From contig CM034108.1 of the NCBI GenBank assembly GCA_019914945.1, positions 4,970,001 to 5,034,000 on the forward strand: 64,000 bases of DNA. The letters are read 5' to 3'. Of the stretch, positions 37,501 to 50,590 are shown one piece after another (the first letter of the stretch is position 1; every line of letters begins with the position of its first letter). The DNA is from Typha latifolia (Eukaryota > Streptophyta > Magnoliopsida > Poales > Typhaceae). A model generated the notes under the pieces. That model ran no database searches. It worked only from the letters and a program-made list of their open reading frames with translations, and was not told the DNA's origin. The translations under genes were made by a program, and so were the position numbers.

Positions 37501-37776
37501 ATTTTCCTTCCACACTTGTCTCGAGGTACTTCCAACCAAGAAAGGATGAAATGCGATGGAAGGGAGTGGGCGGGAAAATAAAATGCGGGGAGGAGGGGAG
37601 CGAAAATAAAATAAAATTCACGGAGAGCTAAAATCATGTGCAATTTACGTGTTTGAGATTTCATTAAAAAAAAAACTCGGTGACCTTCTTCTTTCGGAAA
37701 AAAAAATCATCAAAATTAATATGTTTCTTTTTACTCTTTTTTTTATACATTAGGAGATTGGTAATCATACATTATT

Positions 37777-38932
37777 TAGCCTCGTTTACTTGAGAAATAA
37801 TATTAATTCTAGAATTTTTTTTTATTCTCAAATAAAGTCTTTATTTCAGGAATTACTATTTTTATGTTCAGAATAAGTTGTAATAATTATTTTTGATGTA
37901 ATATGAAATAAATAAAAATATGGGAAAAAGATGTTTTGTTTTTTATGAAATTATCTAAATACTTTTTGATGTGATATAAAGTATGTTGATGTCATAGATA
38001 TCTGATAAGATTTGGTCGGATTGGATCTACTCATGGCATTATGTTTATTGGGATTAGCATATTTATCTAATTTGTGTCTGCTTGAGAGAATAAGGTCTTT
38101 TGCTAGGGTGGCATTTGAACGTCATGGACTGCGTTCAAACGAGGTCGTTCGAATGCCTGCACGCGTTCACAACTATAGAGAACACAAATTGTGCGTTCGA
38201 ACGCGATCGAGGGCGTTCGAACGCACTGCGGTGAAAATTATTAGTTTGTTAGGGTTTTAACTTAGTTGTTGATTTGTTAAGGTTTATTAGAGTTGTTTAA
38301 TTTAGTTGATGAGTCCTTATAGTGATCCCCTATAAAAATGTGGAGGAAATTCTAATTGGAGTATGATTATGGATAATTGAATTGGCTTTGGCCTTTATCT
38401 CTCTCTACTTGTTTCTAGTCATTGGCCTCTTCTTCCACCGCCCAAGTCTTTGGTCCGCATCTTTCAGTTTCTAATCTCCCTCTTTTACAACTTCTCCTCC
38501 TTCACACCAAGAAATAAACCTAGCATTTATTTAGCCATTGAAGAGCTATCAAGTTAGGAACTACTTAATTTCGGCCATTGTTTAGTTGATATCTTGATAT
38601 CTAACCGTTCAAATCATGTGAGGAAAGCTCTCTCTAAGAGCGACAACATATACAAATTTCAAGAGGATCCATCTGTTAGATTATTCGCAGATCCTTTCAG
38701 AAGTTATAAGCTTCATCGAGTCCAGAACTGTTACAGATTGGATCAGGCCGGTTCGTAACAATATCAAAGATAAATTAGTAATTAAGTTAGTGTACGGTAT
38801 AAAATGTAATTTTTATTAATAATATTTATATTATAGAAAATGGTAATTATGGTATTCAGTTGTTATTTTAGAATAAAGAATTATATTCTTGAAAAAGAAA
38901 AAAGTTATTCCCAAAGAAGTGAACAGGGGCTA
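37777..38932. mobile_element. MITE copy B, interrupted by a solo LTR
   Basis: The outer element has imperfect terminal inverted repeats: TAGCCTCGTTTACTT at the left end and, read in reverse, TAGCCCCTGTTCACTT at the right. Its two parts (37777-38002 and 38761-38932) align with copy A in SAAL1 intron 6 (7977-8379), sharing TTTATTTCAGGAAT, ATTTTTATGTT, GGTATAAAAT and TAAAGAATTATATTCT. The superfamily is unclear; no transposase is encoded. Confidence 0.75.
38003..38760. mobile_element. Solo LTR with 5-bp target-site duplication
   Basis: The 758-bp insert begins TGATAAG and ends GTAACA, i.e. 5'-TG...CA-3', and is flanked by the direct repeat ATATC at 37998-38002 and 38761-38765. A TATA-like CCCCTATAAAAATG lies near 38327. 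It has no internal domain, so it is a solo LTR left by recombination. It splits MITE copy B; removing it together with one ATATC restores alignment with copy A. The class (Copia or Gypsy) is not determinable here. Confidence 0.8.
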
Positions 38933-39259
38933 ATGGACCAAAACAGAAGAATTCAAACTCATGAATTCTGATATTGGTTAGTAGAATCTGATCACTAGAC
39001 TACAATGGCCGATCTCTATTATAGGTATTGAAATTTTTTCCTAACTAAACATAGAATATGCAGTAGGATCAAAATTTTAGAAACTTCACTCATGTCATTA
39101 TTCTAATATATAGGCCTTGTTTGCTTTTGAGTTCATGGTGTCCTGAACTTGGTCCAGGACCCTTAGCCAAGGACCCTTTTCATTTGGTGTATTTGGATGA
39201 TCGGTTCATGCATAAAGTTTTAACACACTTTTCATCTGCTGCCATTGAAGTAGACATGT

Positions 39260-40280
39260 CCTTGAAAGACTAGAGGTGTCAAAATAAAAGAGAGCTCAAG
39301 CTAAGCCAACCCTGAGTTTTATTTTTAGGGTCGATTTGAATTTTGAGCCGAGTTAGAGCTGGAGTTGGCTCACTTAGGCTCGGCTCAATAAGCTCATATC
39401 AAATATAATATTCTTAATATTATACATATTAAATAGTTTTTGTGTCAGCTTGAATAATTTTGTTAAGGCTCGGTGGTTTGGGTTCGATCCAACGAGATTT
39501 GAATAATAGGCTTAATTTAGATTGGCTTGAAAACAACATAGTTTTAGGCTTCGACTCTGCTCGGCTCGAGTTTGGTTCAACTTGAGTTGAGTTGAGCTTA
39601 AATCTCAAGGTAGACTGAAATTAATTTTGAGTCAAGCTCAAGCATGAGCCCCCCTCACTTTCTCTTTGATACTTTATAAGAAATTTGGCAATTGATTTAT
39701 ATAAAATAATTTATAAGTTTAGAAATAAAGGGTAAATATAAAAAATATTATTTGAAAAAAAAGGCTGAGGCAGCCACTATGAATGTATCCTCACTCTTTT
39801 CTTTCTTATTTCACATTTATTAAATTTAGTTTTTTTGATTTTATGCTACCGTATTTTCTTTCTTCTTTGACATCAACATAGGTAATAGTGATGTAAATGA
39901 TTTTGATGATGATGTAAATTAGATGAATTATTCTTCTAAAGAAAGTGGACCAGATCTCTTACACAAAAGGACTAATTGACAAGTTCTTTTTTATGCAATA
40001 TCTGAAGAAGCTTCAGATATTTGCATAAAAAAGAAAATTGTTTGGTGATTTGGTGATCGAAAAGAAAATTCCAATTAACGTCGCCCCTTTGTAGAAAAAA
40101 TTGCTCGGTGATTTGGTGGCATGATAGCTTGGCTTAGCGGCTCGATTTAATTGATAGCTCGATTTAATTGATGGCTCGACAGTGCGATTGGCTTGGAGGA
40201 ATAACTTAACTTAGAGTAGGTTTCAGCGGCGTTTAGTTTAGAATAATTATTTGGCGATGCATATGACTTGAAACCTAAAT
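39260..40280. mobile_element. GAGCTC-rich element (copy 2) plus GGCTCG repeat
   Basis: 39266-39660 begins GGTGTCAAAATAAAAGAGAG and is full of GAGCTC/GGCTCGGCTC motifs like the element at 16 kb. About 40030-40270 has a second motif block (GATTTGGTGATC, GGCTCGA, TTGGCTTGGAG) that recurs at 50.38-50.48 kb. No coding capacity. Confidence 0.4.
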
Positions 40281-41374
40281 TAGACAATTTACTAGATTGG
40301 CTAAAAGCTTGGTGAAGCCTAAATGACTTTGTATTTAAAGAGGATTAACCATTTCTTCGGTGCGTACCTAGCCTTAAAGCTCATGAATGATAAAAAAAAG
40401 AATTGTTACAAATTACACAATACATTTTACCCATTTTGTGATTTACACTCGTATTTGAGGATTTTGTAACCCGATCCATCCTTTTCTCTTATAATTATTT
40501 TGACTAACTAACGTCGACTAAGTTACTAAAATACCCCCACCATACCCTCTTATTTTCTATATCCTACCTCCTCCATCGTCGCCGCCGTTATTGTCGCCGT
40601 TAAAAAATGTCACATTAAATCAGATTAAATAATTTCTCCAAGATTCTTATATGCTAAAGTTAGGGTGAGTTAAAATTAACCCAAGGTTTTAAAATGGGCT
40701 GTCTTTTATTTTTAATTTTTTTGTATAAAAAGGCATGGGCCTTTTCGGAAAAAGTGACGAGATAGGATTCAAGCCATAATGGATCCATAAGATAAGGGGT
40801 CTTTTGCAAACTTCCCTCAATTAATTCATAGCTACAAAGAAATTGAAGTAGCATTACCTCAAGAGGGAATAGAAGGAAGAAATAAGTTACAGTTTCTTCC
40901 TGAACATCATACTCATTCCTAACTCCCTACTTATTCTCTCTCAAAATCACAATAAAGGGGAAAAGAAATAATTAATGTCACACATACATGCACTAGAAGA
41001 GGAATAAGTTACAGTTTGTCCAAAACTCAACAAAAGTAAACACATGGAATGAGCAAAATTGTATATAAAGCTAATATCAGAACTCCTTTCTGACATTTAG
41101 ATTAGATCATCTGTCTTGCAACAACAACTCACTTGTTGGTGGATAATTTTTCATCTTATCTCTGAAAACCTAGCCACAAATTCGCTGCTTGGATAAGTCA
41201 ATTTCCCATACAAGCTTCAGATACTGTACTGTAACTGTCAATAGCAAGTTTTGAGTCCATCTATATAAAGTACAAAGCGCAAATTACTCAACAGTTGTTG
41301 TTCCTGACTTTGGTACCTTCGTCGATACATTTCAACTGAGCGATTTATAAGTACTGACACAGTATTCCTTGCTA

Positions 41375-44300
41375 TTATACATCCCAACCATCTTGCCGGC
41401 TATTAAACTCCCACTTATTGGTGGCCAAATTCCCATATATCTCAGAGAACCTAGCTAGGCAGTGACTCCTTACATTATAATGTGCCTGCGTATTTCGACT
41501 AATGGCAACTCCCGAGAACTTTGATGTATCAATGGCCCATGAAGGCTTCACATACTCCACCACCCTCCTTGGAGCGCTTGCATTCATGTACAAAAAGTTC
41601 ATAAGCACATCCTCACAGTTAAAATACTTGTCGACAGTCTCCCTCCCTATCTTCGCCTCCTCACTCCAGTACCTTTCAAATGCCAATTGGTGATCCATAA
41701 ATGCAGCTCCTGTTAGTATCATGTTGTAACCACCATGTTGCCGAGCATACTTCCCATCATGATATTCCAGTGGGCTCCCTTCTGCAAGCCGCGGATAAAA
41801 ACCTACAATTCTGTCAGGGTGAACTCTCCAGACTCTGAAACCGCGCTCAAGATCATCACATGTCATCATAATGTCATCATCAAGTTCAAGAACAGCCCGT
41901 GTCTTTATTTCTGGGTCCAGGTTAAACCTGTTATTCAGAGAGTTTTTCTTCTCCACTCTTATCCTGACAGGCACAACAGAGTCCAATTCACTCAGTTTTG
42001 GGGGATCACCTTTATTCCATACAACCACAATCTCCCTCACCGAGGAGCATCGCGAGTAATGCTTCACATACATCTTTAAATTCCAAAGCCTAGCATCGTA
42101 AGTCATGGTTAGCAGTGTGAACTGTGAGTAGTGTCCCTTCAAAGGGTAAGCCTCTTCTGCACCATTGCCTCCATAGACATACCAAGTCCCTATGCAAGTC
42201 AAGATGGCTATAACTGAAAATATAACAGCTAAGACCAAGCGTCCTGTACAAGTGTTTGGTCTGATTCTCCCTTGGAGAGGAGCGACAACCTTGCTCCCAT
42301 GGAAAAACAACCACTTAAACTTAGAGTACATATATTGGCGTTGTTCTGCTTGGAAAACATCACTTCGCTTTCCCTGGATTGGAAGACACCGGCTAAGGGG
42401 CAATATGCACTTAATTGCATTCAATGACACCCCGGATAATATAACTAGCACGATCACAGCCCCAAATGCCATGTAACCTACAATAAGCCTATGAACAGAA
42501 TCACCTGAAGGCACTCGATCCCCGTCCATTACCCCAATCCACTTGCCTGATGGGAGCTGTTGCACATCAAGGTGATGGTAACGATCACCATTCCACGCGT
42601 TTCGGCCCTTACGGGGCATATCAACACCAAGAGGGACCTCAACTTCCTCATATTTATCTGTTGTGAGGACCATGACTTTGAACAGACGAATGCTTTGCCC
42701 ATATGTACCGCCACAATCTTGCCCAGTTCGATAGAGGTCACCATTGTAAATGAATGGTCTGCCTGCATTTCTAGCACCTAAACGCTTATCCATGTTATGA
42801 ACTGGATTCTTCCTGTGTGGAGACCAAGGACCAAGAGGTGAGCTGCTGTACCAAATTTCCAGCTCACCATTCTTTCTGGCACCATAAAAACTAAAATCTG
42901 ATCCAAACAGCCAATAGTGACCCTGGTAGTCTATAATGAATGAATCTATAAGAGGCTTCTTCAAAATGACCTTTTCTAACTTCCACTGAATTGGAAAATC
43001 TACTGCACGATAGAGACGGAGATCCCCATTCTTACTTCCTTCAGGCATCATATAGATCTGCGAGCTCAAAAACAGAGAGAAGCACCAAGTCACTAAAAGT
43101 TGAAGCTAAAGCAGGAAGCATTTGCAATTTGACTATCAAGAATGAGATTAATTGCAAATTCAATTTGAATGAGAGTGAATGTAAATCTTACTTGGCCCTG
43201 GTAGCTAAAGACGTATGGATAAGAAAGATGCCACTCTTCATCTAAGACAATTCCCAGTTGCTGCCATGTCGAACCATTGTCCTTGCTTATTGCAACTCCA
43301 ATGTCTCCTTGCAGTGTGACAGAATTTTTGGTCTCAAAAAACAAGTAAAGAGTATCCCCCTGAAGACATTTGGTATCTATCAGGAAAGCTGCAACAACAT
43401 AATGTTCTAATATAAATTCTAACATGGCTCATAGATTTGAAAAAGACGGCTTTGGGAAGTGATCTAATTAATACATGTCATGACGTTATAGTACAATTTT
43501 GCAGCGCAATGTGAAAAGAAATACCTAGTGGTAGTCTTCAATTTCCAATTATAGATGGTTCAGAGTCTTCAGACACACTTCGACAAACTGATTATGACAT
43601 GTTAGAAATTATTCTCTAATTTGTACTAACAATTAAGTACCTGCTTCCTAAATATCAAGGGATGCACGATTGAAGGATCATTTCCAGCAGATGAGTTCTC
43701 AGAACATCAACAGCAAATTTTGTGGTAGGAAAATAAAGCTATTACAAACATATCGCAAGTTGACTAGTGATGAGCATAAATCCATCTGGTGGGAGAGAGA
43801 GGAAGAGAAGAAAAGTAGTGTGCTAAGTGTCAAGGAAGCTTTTACTTGTCATCTTCACAATTTCAAGACCCGAAAGGTTTATGATTCTTGAGCAAGGAAA
43901 GAAAAGGGGTGCGGTGCCTCTGTCTTTACTGGTTCATTTATTGACAGATCATTCTAAGCATTTATTGCAATATAGAAAGGTAAGGCCTACTAATTTTTAG
44001 CTTAGGTTCACAGAATCACATAAACATAATGAAAGTTGTGAGATAACTAATGCAGTAAAAGTAAACAGCTAAGCACATTAATATTTTCATCCTAAGGAAA
44101 GGAAAATGATAGTAAGTTGTATATTGCCAAGTGCTACAGATCTTAAAAATAGTGCAGAATAGTAAAGCAGCATTAGCATGCATAATGCTTTCAAAAAACA
44201 ATTCTAAAGAGATCAAGTTACAATAAATAACTGCAACATGCTAATTAATCAATTACTGGATCGAACATGACTTAGCAAGAAAAGAGGAAGGGGGGGTGGA

Positions 44301-45871
44301 ATCTAGAAACATGACAAATAAACGTAGCCAGGTTTGTGTTGGACACATCAAGGCTGATTGAAGAAGCAATTCTACTTTTAAAACCACATAAGTAGCTTCG
44401 TATGTTTGTCTTATATGTCCTCAGTTATATGTTATGCTTATCAATATATATCTCTTGTGGCTATACGAGTTTATAGAGACCTTATATTCCCATCTTCGAT
44501 AGCTAGGTTTTTACCTAAAACTTTGCATGATTTCAAGCATCACTCTTTATCAGAGTTGTTCAAGTACCTTTTACATTCAATTAATATCAGCAAATTCCTC
44601 TTCACTTGATTCTAAGATGGTAACATAGTATTGTCTGTAGTGCCCAATTTTCTCAGTTTTCTCTGAGAAAAGTTTTCCCCAGAGTTAAATCCAAATTGAC
44701 CACTACGGCAAACTATTTTATGATATGATAAAGAAGAAAATTAATAATTCAAACAACTAAATTTCTACCCAAAGAAAAGGGAGCTGGGAAAGCATACTAG
44801 AATCTCATGGAATAAAGCAAGAAACTTCTATCATGTAAAACTAGCACATGTGGAAGCAATCATTGATCCACTTGTAAAGGGTATGAATCTTCTTTTGATT
44901 AACCAAAAAACACTCAAAAAAGAATCACAAACAGAAAATTTGCACAAAAAGACCCTTAAAAATTTAGCAATGATAAGATTGAACTCTTGTACAAACATCC
45001 TATATAACTTATCCACATCTCGTTATAAAAAGGTGTGCATCGTAAAGATAGACTCACACACTCAGTTTTTAAGAGTCCAATCAGACTATTACCACCAAAA
45101 CTTAGGACTATTTTGTGCAAATAATCCAAATCAAACACTTCAAAGTCTAGCTTTAAGTTCATAAAATTGTTTGCTCTTAGGTGATCAGAACAAAATCATT
45201 CAATTGCGATAAAAGTAGCAGTATTATTGGCACAGAGGTTCTTCATACCATCAGAACAAATAATTACTACCACAATAAGCTTATCGAAGAGAAGCTGATA
45301 AAAGACGCGAACTTTTCCGGGAGATAAATTGAACTGCCCTAACCTGAATAAAAAGGAACGGGTCGGCGACGAAGTTACTGGGGAAGCCGGCATCCGAGAC
45401 CGACGCGCAGGTGACGACCGGATTGGCCTGAGGCCACGCCGCGCTCCCGTTCCTCCATACGCCCCACTGCTCACCACCGAAAAAAGAATCCCAATTCAAA
45501 ATCTAATCAAAATCGAATTTTTAATACGAACGACAACTCCACCAACAAAACCCAAGAAAAGGAATCAATCAAAAGCAAAATTTGATCACCTCTTCGATGG
45601 GTTTCAGCGACAAGGGCGAATCCCCGTAGAACACCCCGATCGACCACGAGCCCTCGCCATCCGGACGGCAACCCAAAGACGACGACGAGGAGGAGGAGGA
45701 GGAGGAGGAGGTCAAGGGAACAGGGGTTTGGAAAGGGGAAAAGGCGAGCCATGAGAAGAAGAAGGAGACGGATCCAAGGAGGAGGGAGGAGGAGAAGAGA
45801 AACAAAAAGGTGGTGGAGTGGAACCAGTGGAACCACTGCTTCCATCTAACGCCATTGACGAAGCTGCCCAT
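41375..45871 (-). CDS. GINT1: GINT1-type GT64 glycosyltransferase (GIPC glucosamine transferase), 4 exons
   Basis: Golgi enzyme that, in Arabidopsis, adds N-acetylglucosamine or glucosamine to GlcA-inositolphosphorylceramide during GIPC sphingolipid synthesis. Minus-strand exons 45590-45871, 45344-45466, 43192-43359 and 41375-43057, all GT-AG and phase 0, give 751 aa, close to the roughly 765 aa I recall for Arabidopsis. Domains: signal anchor at about 20-45; a luminal glycosidase-like region at about 95-380 with ADPFLFIQ, LYLFFETK, IYMMPE, WYSSSPLGPW and GARNAGRPF; two hydrophobic segments at about 383-405 and 464-486; a C-terminal GT64 domain at about 499-751 with MTYDARLWNLK, the DDD metal site at 584-586 (LELDDDIMM), GYNMILTGAAF and FNCEDVLMNFLY. 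The exostosin-like C-terminal half is complete. Intron 2 is about 1.9 kb with nothing recognisable. The serine run at residues 55-65 is low-complexity. Confidence 0.93.
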
Positions 45872-46079
45872 CTCGATGCTGCTGCTCTCGGTGGAGGCGA
45901 TGGATTCAAATACGCGGAGTAATGGTTGACTCGAGATTTGGCGTTTAATATTAGTCTATTATGGAGGCCAAAGCATCGCTTTTTCCTCGAGTTGGTCGTC
46001 GTCGTCGTCTTTTTCTCGAGCAGCATCGTGGAAGAAGGATAAGCAGAGGAAGAGAAAACATTAAAGCAAAAAATAAATT

Positions 46080-46083
<4 letters not shown>

Positions 46084-46127
<44 letters not shown>
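46084..46127. repeat. (GA)n microsatellite in the GINT1 5' region
   Basis: About 22 GA units on the plus strand, so (CT)n in the GINT1 sense, about 210-260 bp upstream of its ATG. CT-rich tracts are common in plant leaders and promoters. Confidence 0.9.
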
Positions 46128-46129
<2 letters not shown>

Positions 46130-46760
46130 CGTAGAACGTCTTAGACTCGTTTCTCTCTTTTCTTTTCTTTTTCAAGTTGCATACCTCCTTTTTTCTCCAA
46201 AAAAGGCCAAAACTTGGCTAAACTTCATTCCGAAACAAGAAACCCGACAAACTATCTACATAAATCCTCAGCATCTAACAAAAAAAAAAAATGGGTGTTC
46301 ATCATCTCACATCCAAAACAAAACCAGAAAAAGTCTAAACACAAAGTAAACCAACAGCCAAACTAATCGTCGTGTTCAATGGTCATAGCTCTCCTCTGCA
46401 GCTGCTCCCCTTTAATATTTATCCAGTGGATTAAGACATTATTAATGTGATGTGCTAAGTCCAATGCTTGCTCTCTAACCAAACATTACAGACCAGAAGA
46501 ATGCCGCCATCCATATTTGCGTTCGATCATAAGGTGCTTAACTGACCCCCATTTCCTTTTCACAGGATTAATCTCTGGTCAAGACTCTAGCCTTGATCTT
46601 CAAAGCAGTACTTATCTTCCAAAATTCTCCTCATAATTTAAGTTATGATAATTTTCAGGCCTTCTCCTCAGAAGTTGAAATCAGCTACCTATGATTCTAG
46701 ATTCTATTCACAAGTAATGTGACAACATTGTAAGGAAAATGTTTGATATGCTATAAACAA

Positions 46761-46936
46761 CTAATTGTCAACAAAACGACGTGGCAGGCTTGTTGGTCTT
46801 GGTTTCTTTTGAGGACGATCCTCTCCCTCAGGAGTCAGGACCTGTTGAGACTTCTTCATGTTCATACTTCTGGCATTTGCCAGCCCAGAATGATATCTAA
46901 TTGATTCAAGCTCATATAAATAAAGAGTGATTTGTA
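46761..46936 (-). pseudogene. Orphan exon-like open frame (terminal exon or gene fragment)
   Basis: On the minus strand an open frame runs through LYELESIRYHSGLANARS and ends KKPRPTSLPRRFVDN with a TAG at 46761-46763. Its composition (Lys/Arg/Pro-rich, sensible codons, better GC than its flanks) looks like a 3'-terminal coding exon, but no upstream exon is visible within the next 2 kb. It lies about 0.9 kb upstream of the GINT1 start. I do not recognise the protein. It may be a captured or relic gene fragment, or chance. Confidence 0.3.
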
Positions 46937-49009
46937 TCAAAATTAATATACTTATTATTATTATTATTTTACATCACTTATCCTCTAGTATAATGGGATG
47001 ACCCGGCAGTTGAAGAGACCACAAATAATGAATTAAAAAAATTCATTGTCATACTTGGTAATAAAATAATTAAAAAAGGGGATAAAATAACTCATTGTCA
47101 TAATTCGTAATAAAACAAGGATAAAAGGATGTGTCTTATATCTTTATAGTCTGCTCAAGATTGTGTTCTCTCTTGTCCAACCATTATTACTCTATTAATA
47201 TCATTTATTTTGTTGCTTTGGTGTATTATTTTAGCATTAATTTCTAAATTTTATAGTTATCAATGTTTTGAGGTTCTTGTTTTTCTTATGTTTCTTGTAG
47301 TTCATCATCATTATTGTTCATATTTCGTTAAGTTATTACGGTTAAGAAAGAAATGAAACAAATATAATATATATACACACTTTGTAAGTATTCGTGATAA
47401 TATTATTGAGAATGTCAATTTGATTTCGTGTGAGACTGTTATTATGATCATTTCAATTGATTTAGGAATTCTATTTCCTATAGTTGTTATTTGGTTTGGA
47501 CCACTAGTTTGTCCACTTTTAGTCGAAGTTAGTTAATAATTTTTAGAGTTATTATTAATTCATGATTATTGAATATAATCTGTAGTTATTAGTTAATATA
47601 AATTACTTTCACAATTGTAATTTATTGTTAATGGTGTAATATAAAATTCACGATTATTGAACACTTATATTTTTATGAATTTTACAATCAAGCTTACTTA
47701 GTTTTTTTGTAACTTCAATTGTAGGTTGTAGTTAATTTATAAAATTTGTACTTTTATCGATATTTATTTGTAGTTATTGAACTTAATTATCAACTTTTAT
47801 CTTGATGTGAAATACATTTTTGTCTATTTTACACTTATATTCTTGTTCTCTATCTCAAGTATTTTATTCTCATAATTTGTGTGATTAATTAGGACGGTTG
47901 AGTGAAAAGGGTTAGTGACTCTAATAAGCGAGCCCAGCTAAATTAGATAATGTCATAAAAAAAGATAGTTAGGGCCAAGAAGCTTGAATCTTCTTGCAAA
48001 AAATGTTGCCTTTAAAAACATATACAGTAGTTTCTCATTACTATACAAGTAAAGTCGATAAAGGGTTCAAGTTGGTGCATGATTGATATACGAAGATTGC
48101 GTCCTAAATATTCTTCAAGTTTTTATTTGACTTTCCTCATATCTCATGCCCACTTCTCCGGACGTAATTAAGGGATAGATGAGTGAATCAACATTTAATT
48201 ATTACAAATAAAGCTTTAAATGAAGTGAGTGGAAACTACCATTATTGCTAGATATTTTTTGAACACCGAAAATTTATAAATGTGTATGACGAAGTTCACA
48301 TAGTATCTTTCATAAAGAGGTAATTCATTTACGAAACTCTAATAGTCAAAAAACAAATGGAAGCTGGTCTTGGCCAAGTTGTCACTCTTGAACGACAAAG
48401 AGAGGATCCTTGATTTTAATAGAGTGTATATTTTATATTTATTAACACTATTTCAGCACAGTAATTATGCTTATCTAAAGACTGTCCATGAGTTTCTCTT
48501 TTGTTTCTCTTCAATGGACAATTGGGAAGATCAACCTCATAAAGATGATGGAGACTAAAACCAATGAAGTGTACATTAGTGGATATATCATTGTATTAAC
48601 GACAACCATGCAAAATTTTTGATTATATTATTTATTTTATATTATTCTAACTATCTTTACTTCCACATCACATGTTTGGTTTTCGGAGCATGTCAAAATT
48701 TTGCAATCTAAGTTCCCAGCGATAGCCTGTATAAATTATTATATTATTTAGTTATAAACTATTATAATATATAAATAATTATACTTGATGTGATATAAAA
48801 TTGAAACCGAAAGTAACAAGAATACAGAAATTGCACTAGAGTTGATGAGAGTTAAAATCAGAAGACCAAAATAATTTTTAGTAGATCTAAAGAAGTACTA
48901 ATAAGTAAATAATATTTAAATGAATCTTTGTGTATTTGTTTTTTGAGGAAAGTGGGAGGTTTTTACCATGTAAGTTGATATATTTCTTTAAACTACAGAC
49001 ATATATTTG

Positions 49010-49360
49010 TGCAAATATATTTTTATACATATTTAAATATAATGTATACTTATGTAGGCAATACGAACTATTTATCATGTACTACAGGCATATTTTCTAT
49101 ATTCAAATATAATACAGATTTTACATGTCTAGTGTAGATGTTTTATTATGTAGTGCATACATATTTTCTTACACCACAGAGAAAATTTACTATATATTTA
49201 AATATAATACAGACTTATATAAGTAGTGCAAGCCTTTTACTCTACAGCGTAGACGTATTTTTTAGCACAATAAATAAATTTCTGTGAATATTTAAATATA
49301 ATGCAAAATTGTATAACTAGTGTGAGCTTTTTACTATGTGGGAAAATATTTTCTTGCAAT
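49010..49360. repeat. Diverged minisatellite, about 4 units
   Basis: TATTTAAATATAATG or a close variant recurs at about 49029, 49101, 49194 and 49281 (spacing 72-93 bp), each followed by a TAGTGYA and CATATTTTCT-like pattern. AT-rich, non-coding. Confidence 0.5.
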
Positions 49361-49814
49361 ATGGATCAAAAAAATGAAGAGAGAGAAACAGAAGAGGTTA
49401 TGATATCATGACTTTTGAGAGTTGACAGAGATGAGAGTATAATACCATGACTTTTGAGAAGAGGGAGAGAGAGAGTACACTAGTGAAATGATAATTGATT
49501 TAAGTATTGCCCTCTTGAGGTCAAATATGCGATTTTATTATTATTTGATATAATTTAGTGGTATAAAGTAAGATGAGGGAGGAGTAAGTATTAATGGATA
49601 TTTCTTTATGTACTATTATAAAGAGATTTATAATAGAATAAGCCTATAAGTGAACGTAGCTAGGGTGTTTAGATAATATATGTATATCTTACTATTTATT
49701 GGATCTAAGATTCAATGATTTTCTAATAACTCAAATAATAATAGTAACAATAGTAATAATAATAATAACACCTTAATTTATTATTATTATTATTGTATTA
49801 AAAGTTATAATAAT

Positions 49815-50485
49815 CAAAAGCTAATCGAGTCGAGCTTGAGTGAGCTAGGTCTAGCTTGGCTCAATTATTTCTTAGAGCCTAAAAAATAAGCTCATCTTAG
49901 CTTGCTTAGAGCTTGACACGATCTTGAACCAAGTTCAAACCTCTCACATGTCGCTAAGCCATTTTGACGGCCCTATTTCTAGTTAATAAATAAGTTGCCA
50001 ATCTTAATTTTAAACCACCTGCGATAAATAAGTTGTCAATCTTAATTTTAAACCACCTACGAGATAGAGGCTCCCATTGAATAAAGAGGTTAAATGACTA
50101 CATTTTCATGTGGCAAGATATAGTTGCTCAAATGATTCCTGGGTCTATGATAAGGTTTTGGATCAAACATTTTCAATGTTCTTCCTTTTACAATTAAAAG
50201 AGACATTATTTTTGTATTTCCATATTTACTATAGTAGGGCAGCAATCTAAGTCTTAGTAAGAGGCCTTTTGTCTATCAAAAAATCTGTATATATTACTAA
50301 AGTTGGTAGGTATAATTTCTATGACCAAGTAGGTCATGAAATCGACTCTAATTCTAAATAATTATCATGGAGAAAATTATTTGGTGGTTGGTAGTGGCTT
50401 GGCTCAATGACTTAGCTTAGTTGATGACTCGGCAGTACGGTTGGCTTGGAGAAGTAGCTCGGCAACGCGATGGCTTGCTCTAAAA
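49815..50485. mobile_element. GAGCTC-rich element (copy 3) plus GGCTCG repeat
   Basis: 49817-49975 carries TCGAGTCGAGCTTGAGTGAG and, at its far end, TTTTGACGGCC, the reverse of the terminal GGCYGTCAAAA seen at 16 kb. 50380-50480 has TTATTTGGTGGTTGG and GGTTGGCTTGGAGAAG, shared with 40.1 kb. At 49985-50066 a 39-bp unit (AATAAGTTGYCAATCTTAAT) is repeated twice. Confidence 0.4.
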
Positions 50486-50567
50486 ATATAATATAGCGTT
50501 AGCTTATAACTAAAAATAAAATAAAAATAAAAATATTATGTTATTATTTAGAAAATTAGTAATAATA

Positions 50568-50590
50568 ATAATAATAACAATAACAATAAC

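Noticed and set aside
37272..37631. 119-aa frame with a long Leu-Ser run
   Set aside because: Antisense to EXO1 exon 1 and its GA-repeat leader.
38012..38260. 82-aa frame
   Set aside because: Wholly inside the solo LTR; no codon or domain support.
41502..42781. Several frames of 60-114 aa on both strands
   Set aside because: Shadows of the long GINT1 exon 4 in other frames.
45329..45754. 141-aa frame on the plus strand
   Set aside because: Antisense to GINT1 exons 1 and 2, caused by their high GC content.
48370..48558. 62-aa frame in the AT-rich spacer
   Set aside because: No homology recognised and no splice or promoter context; length expected by chance.
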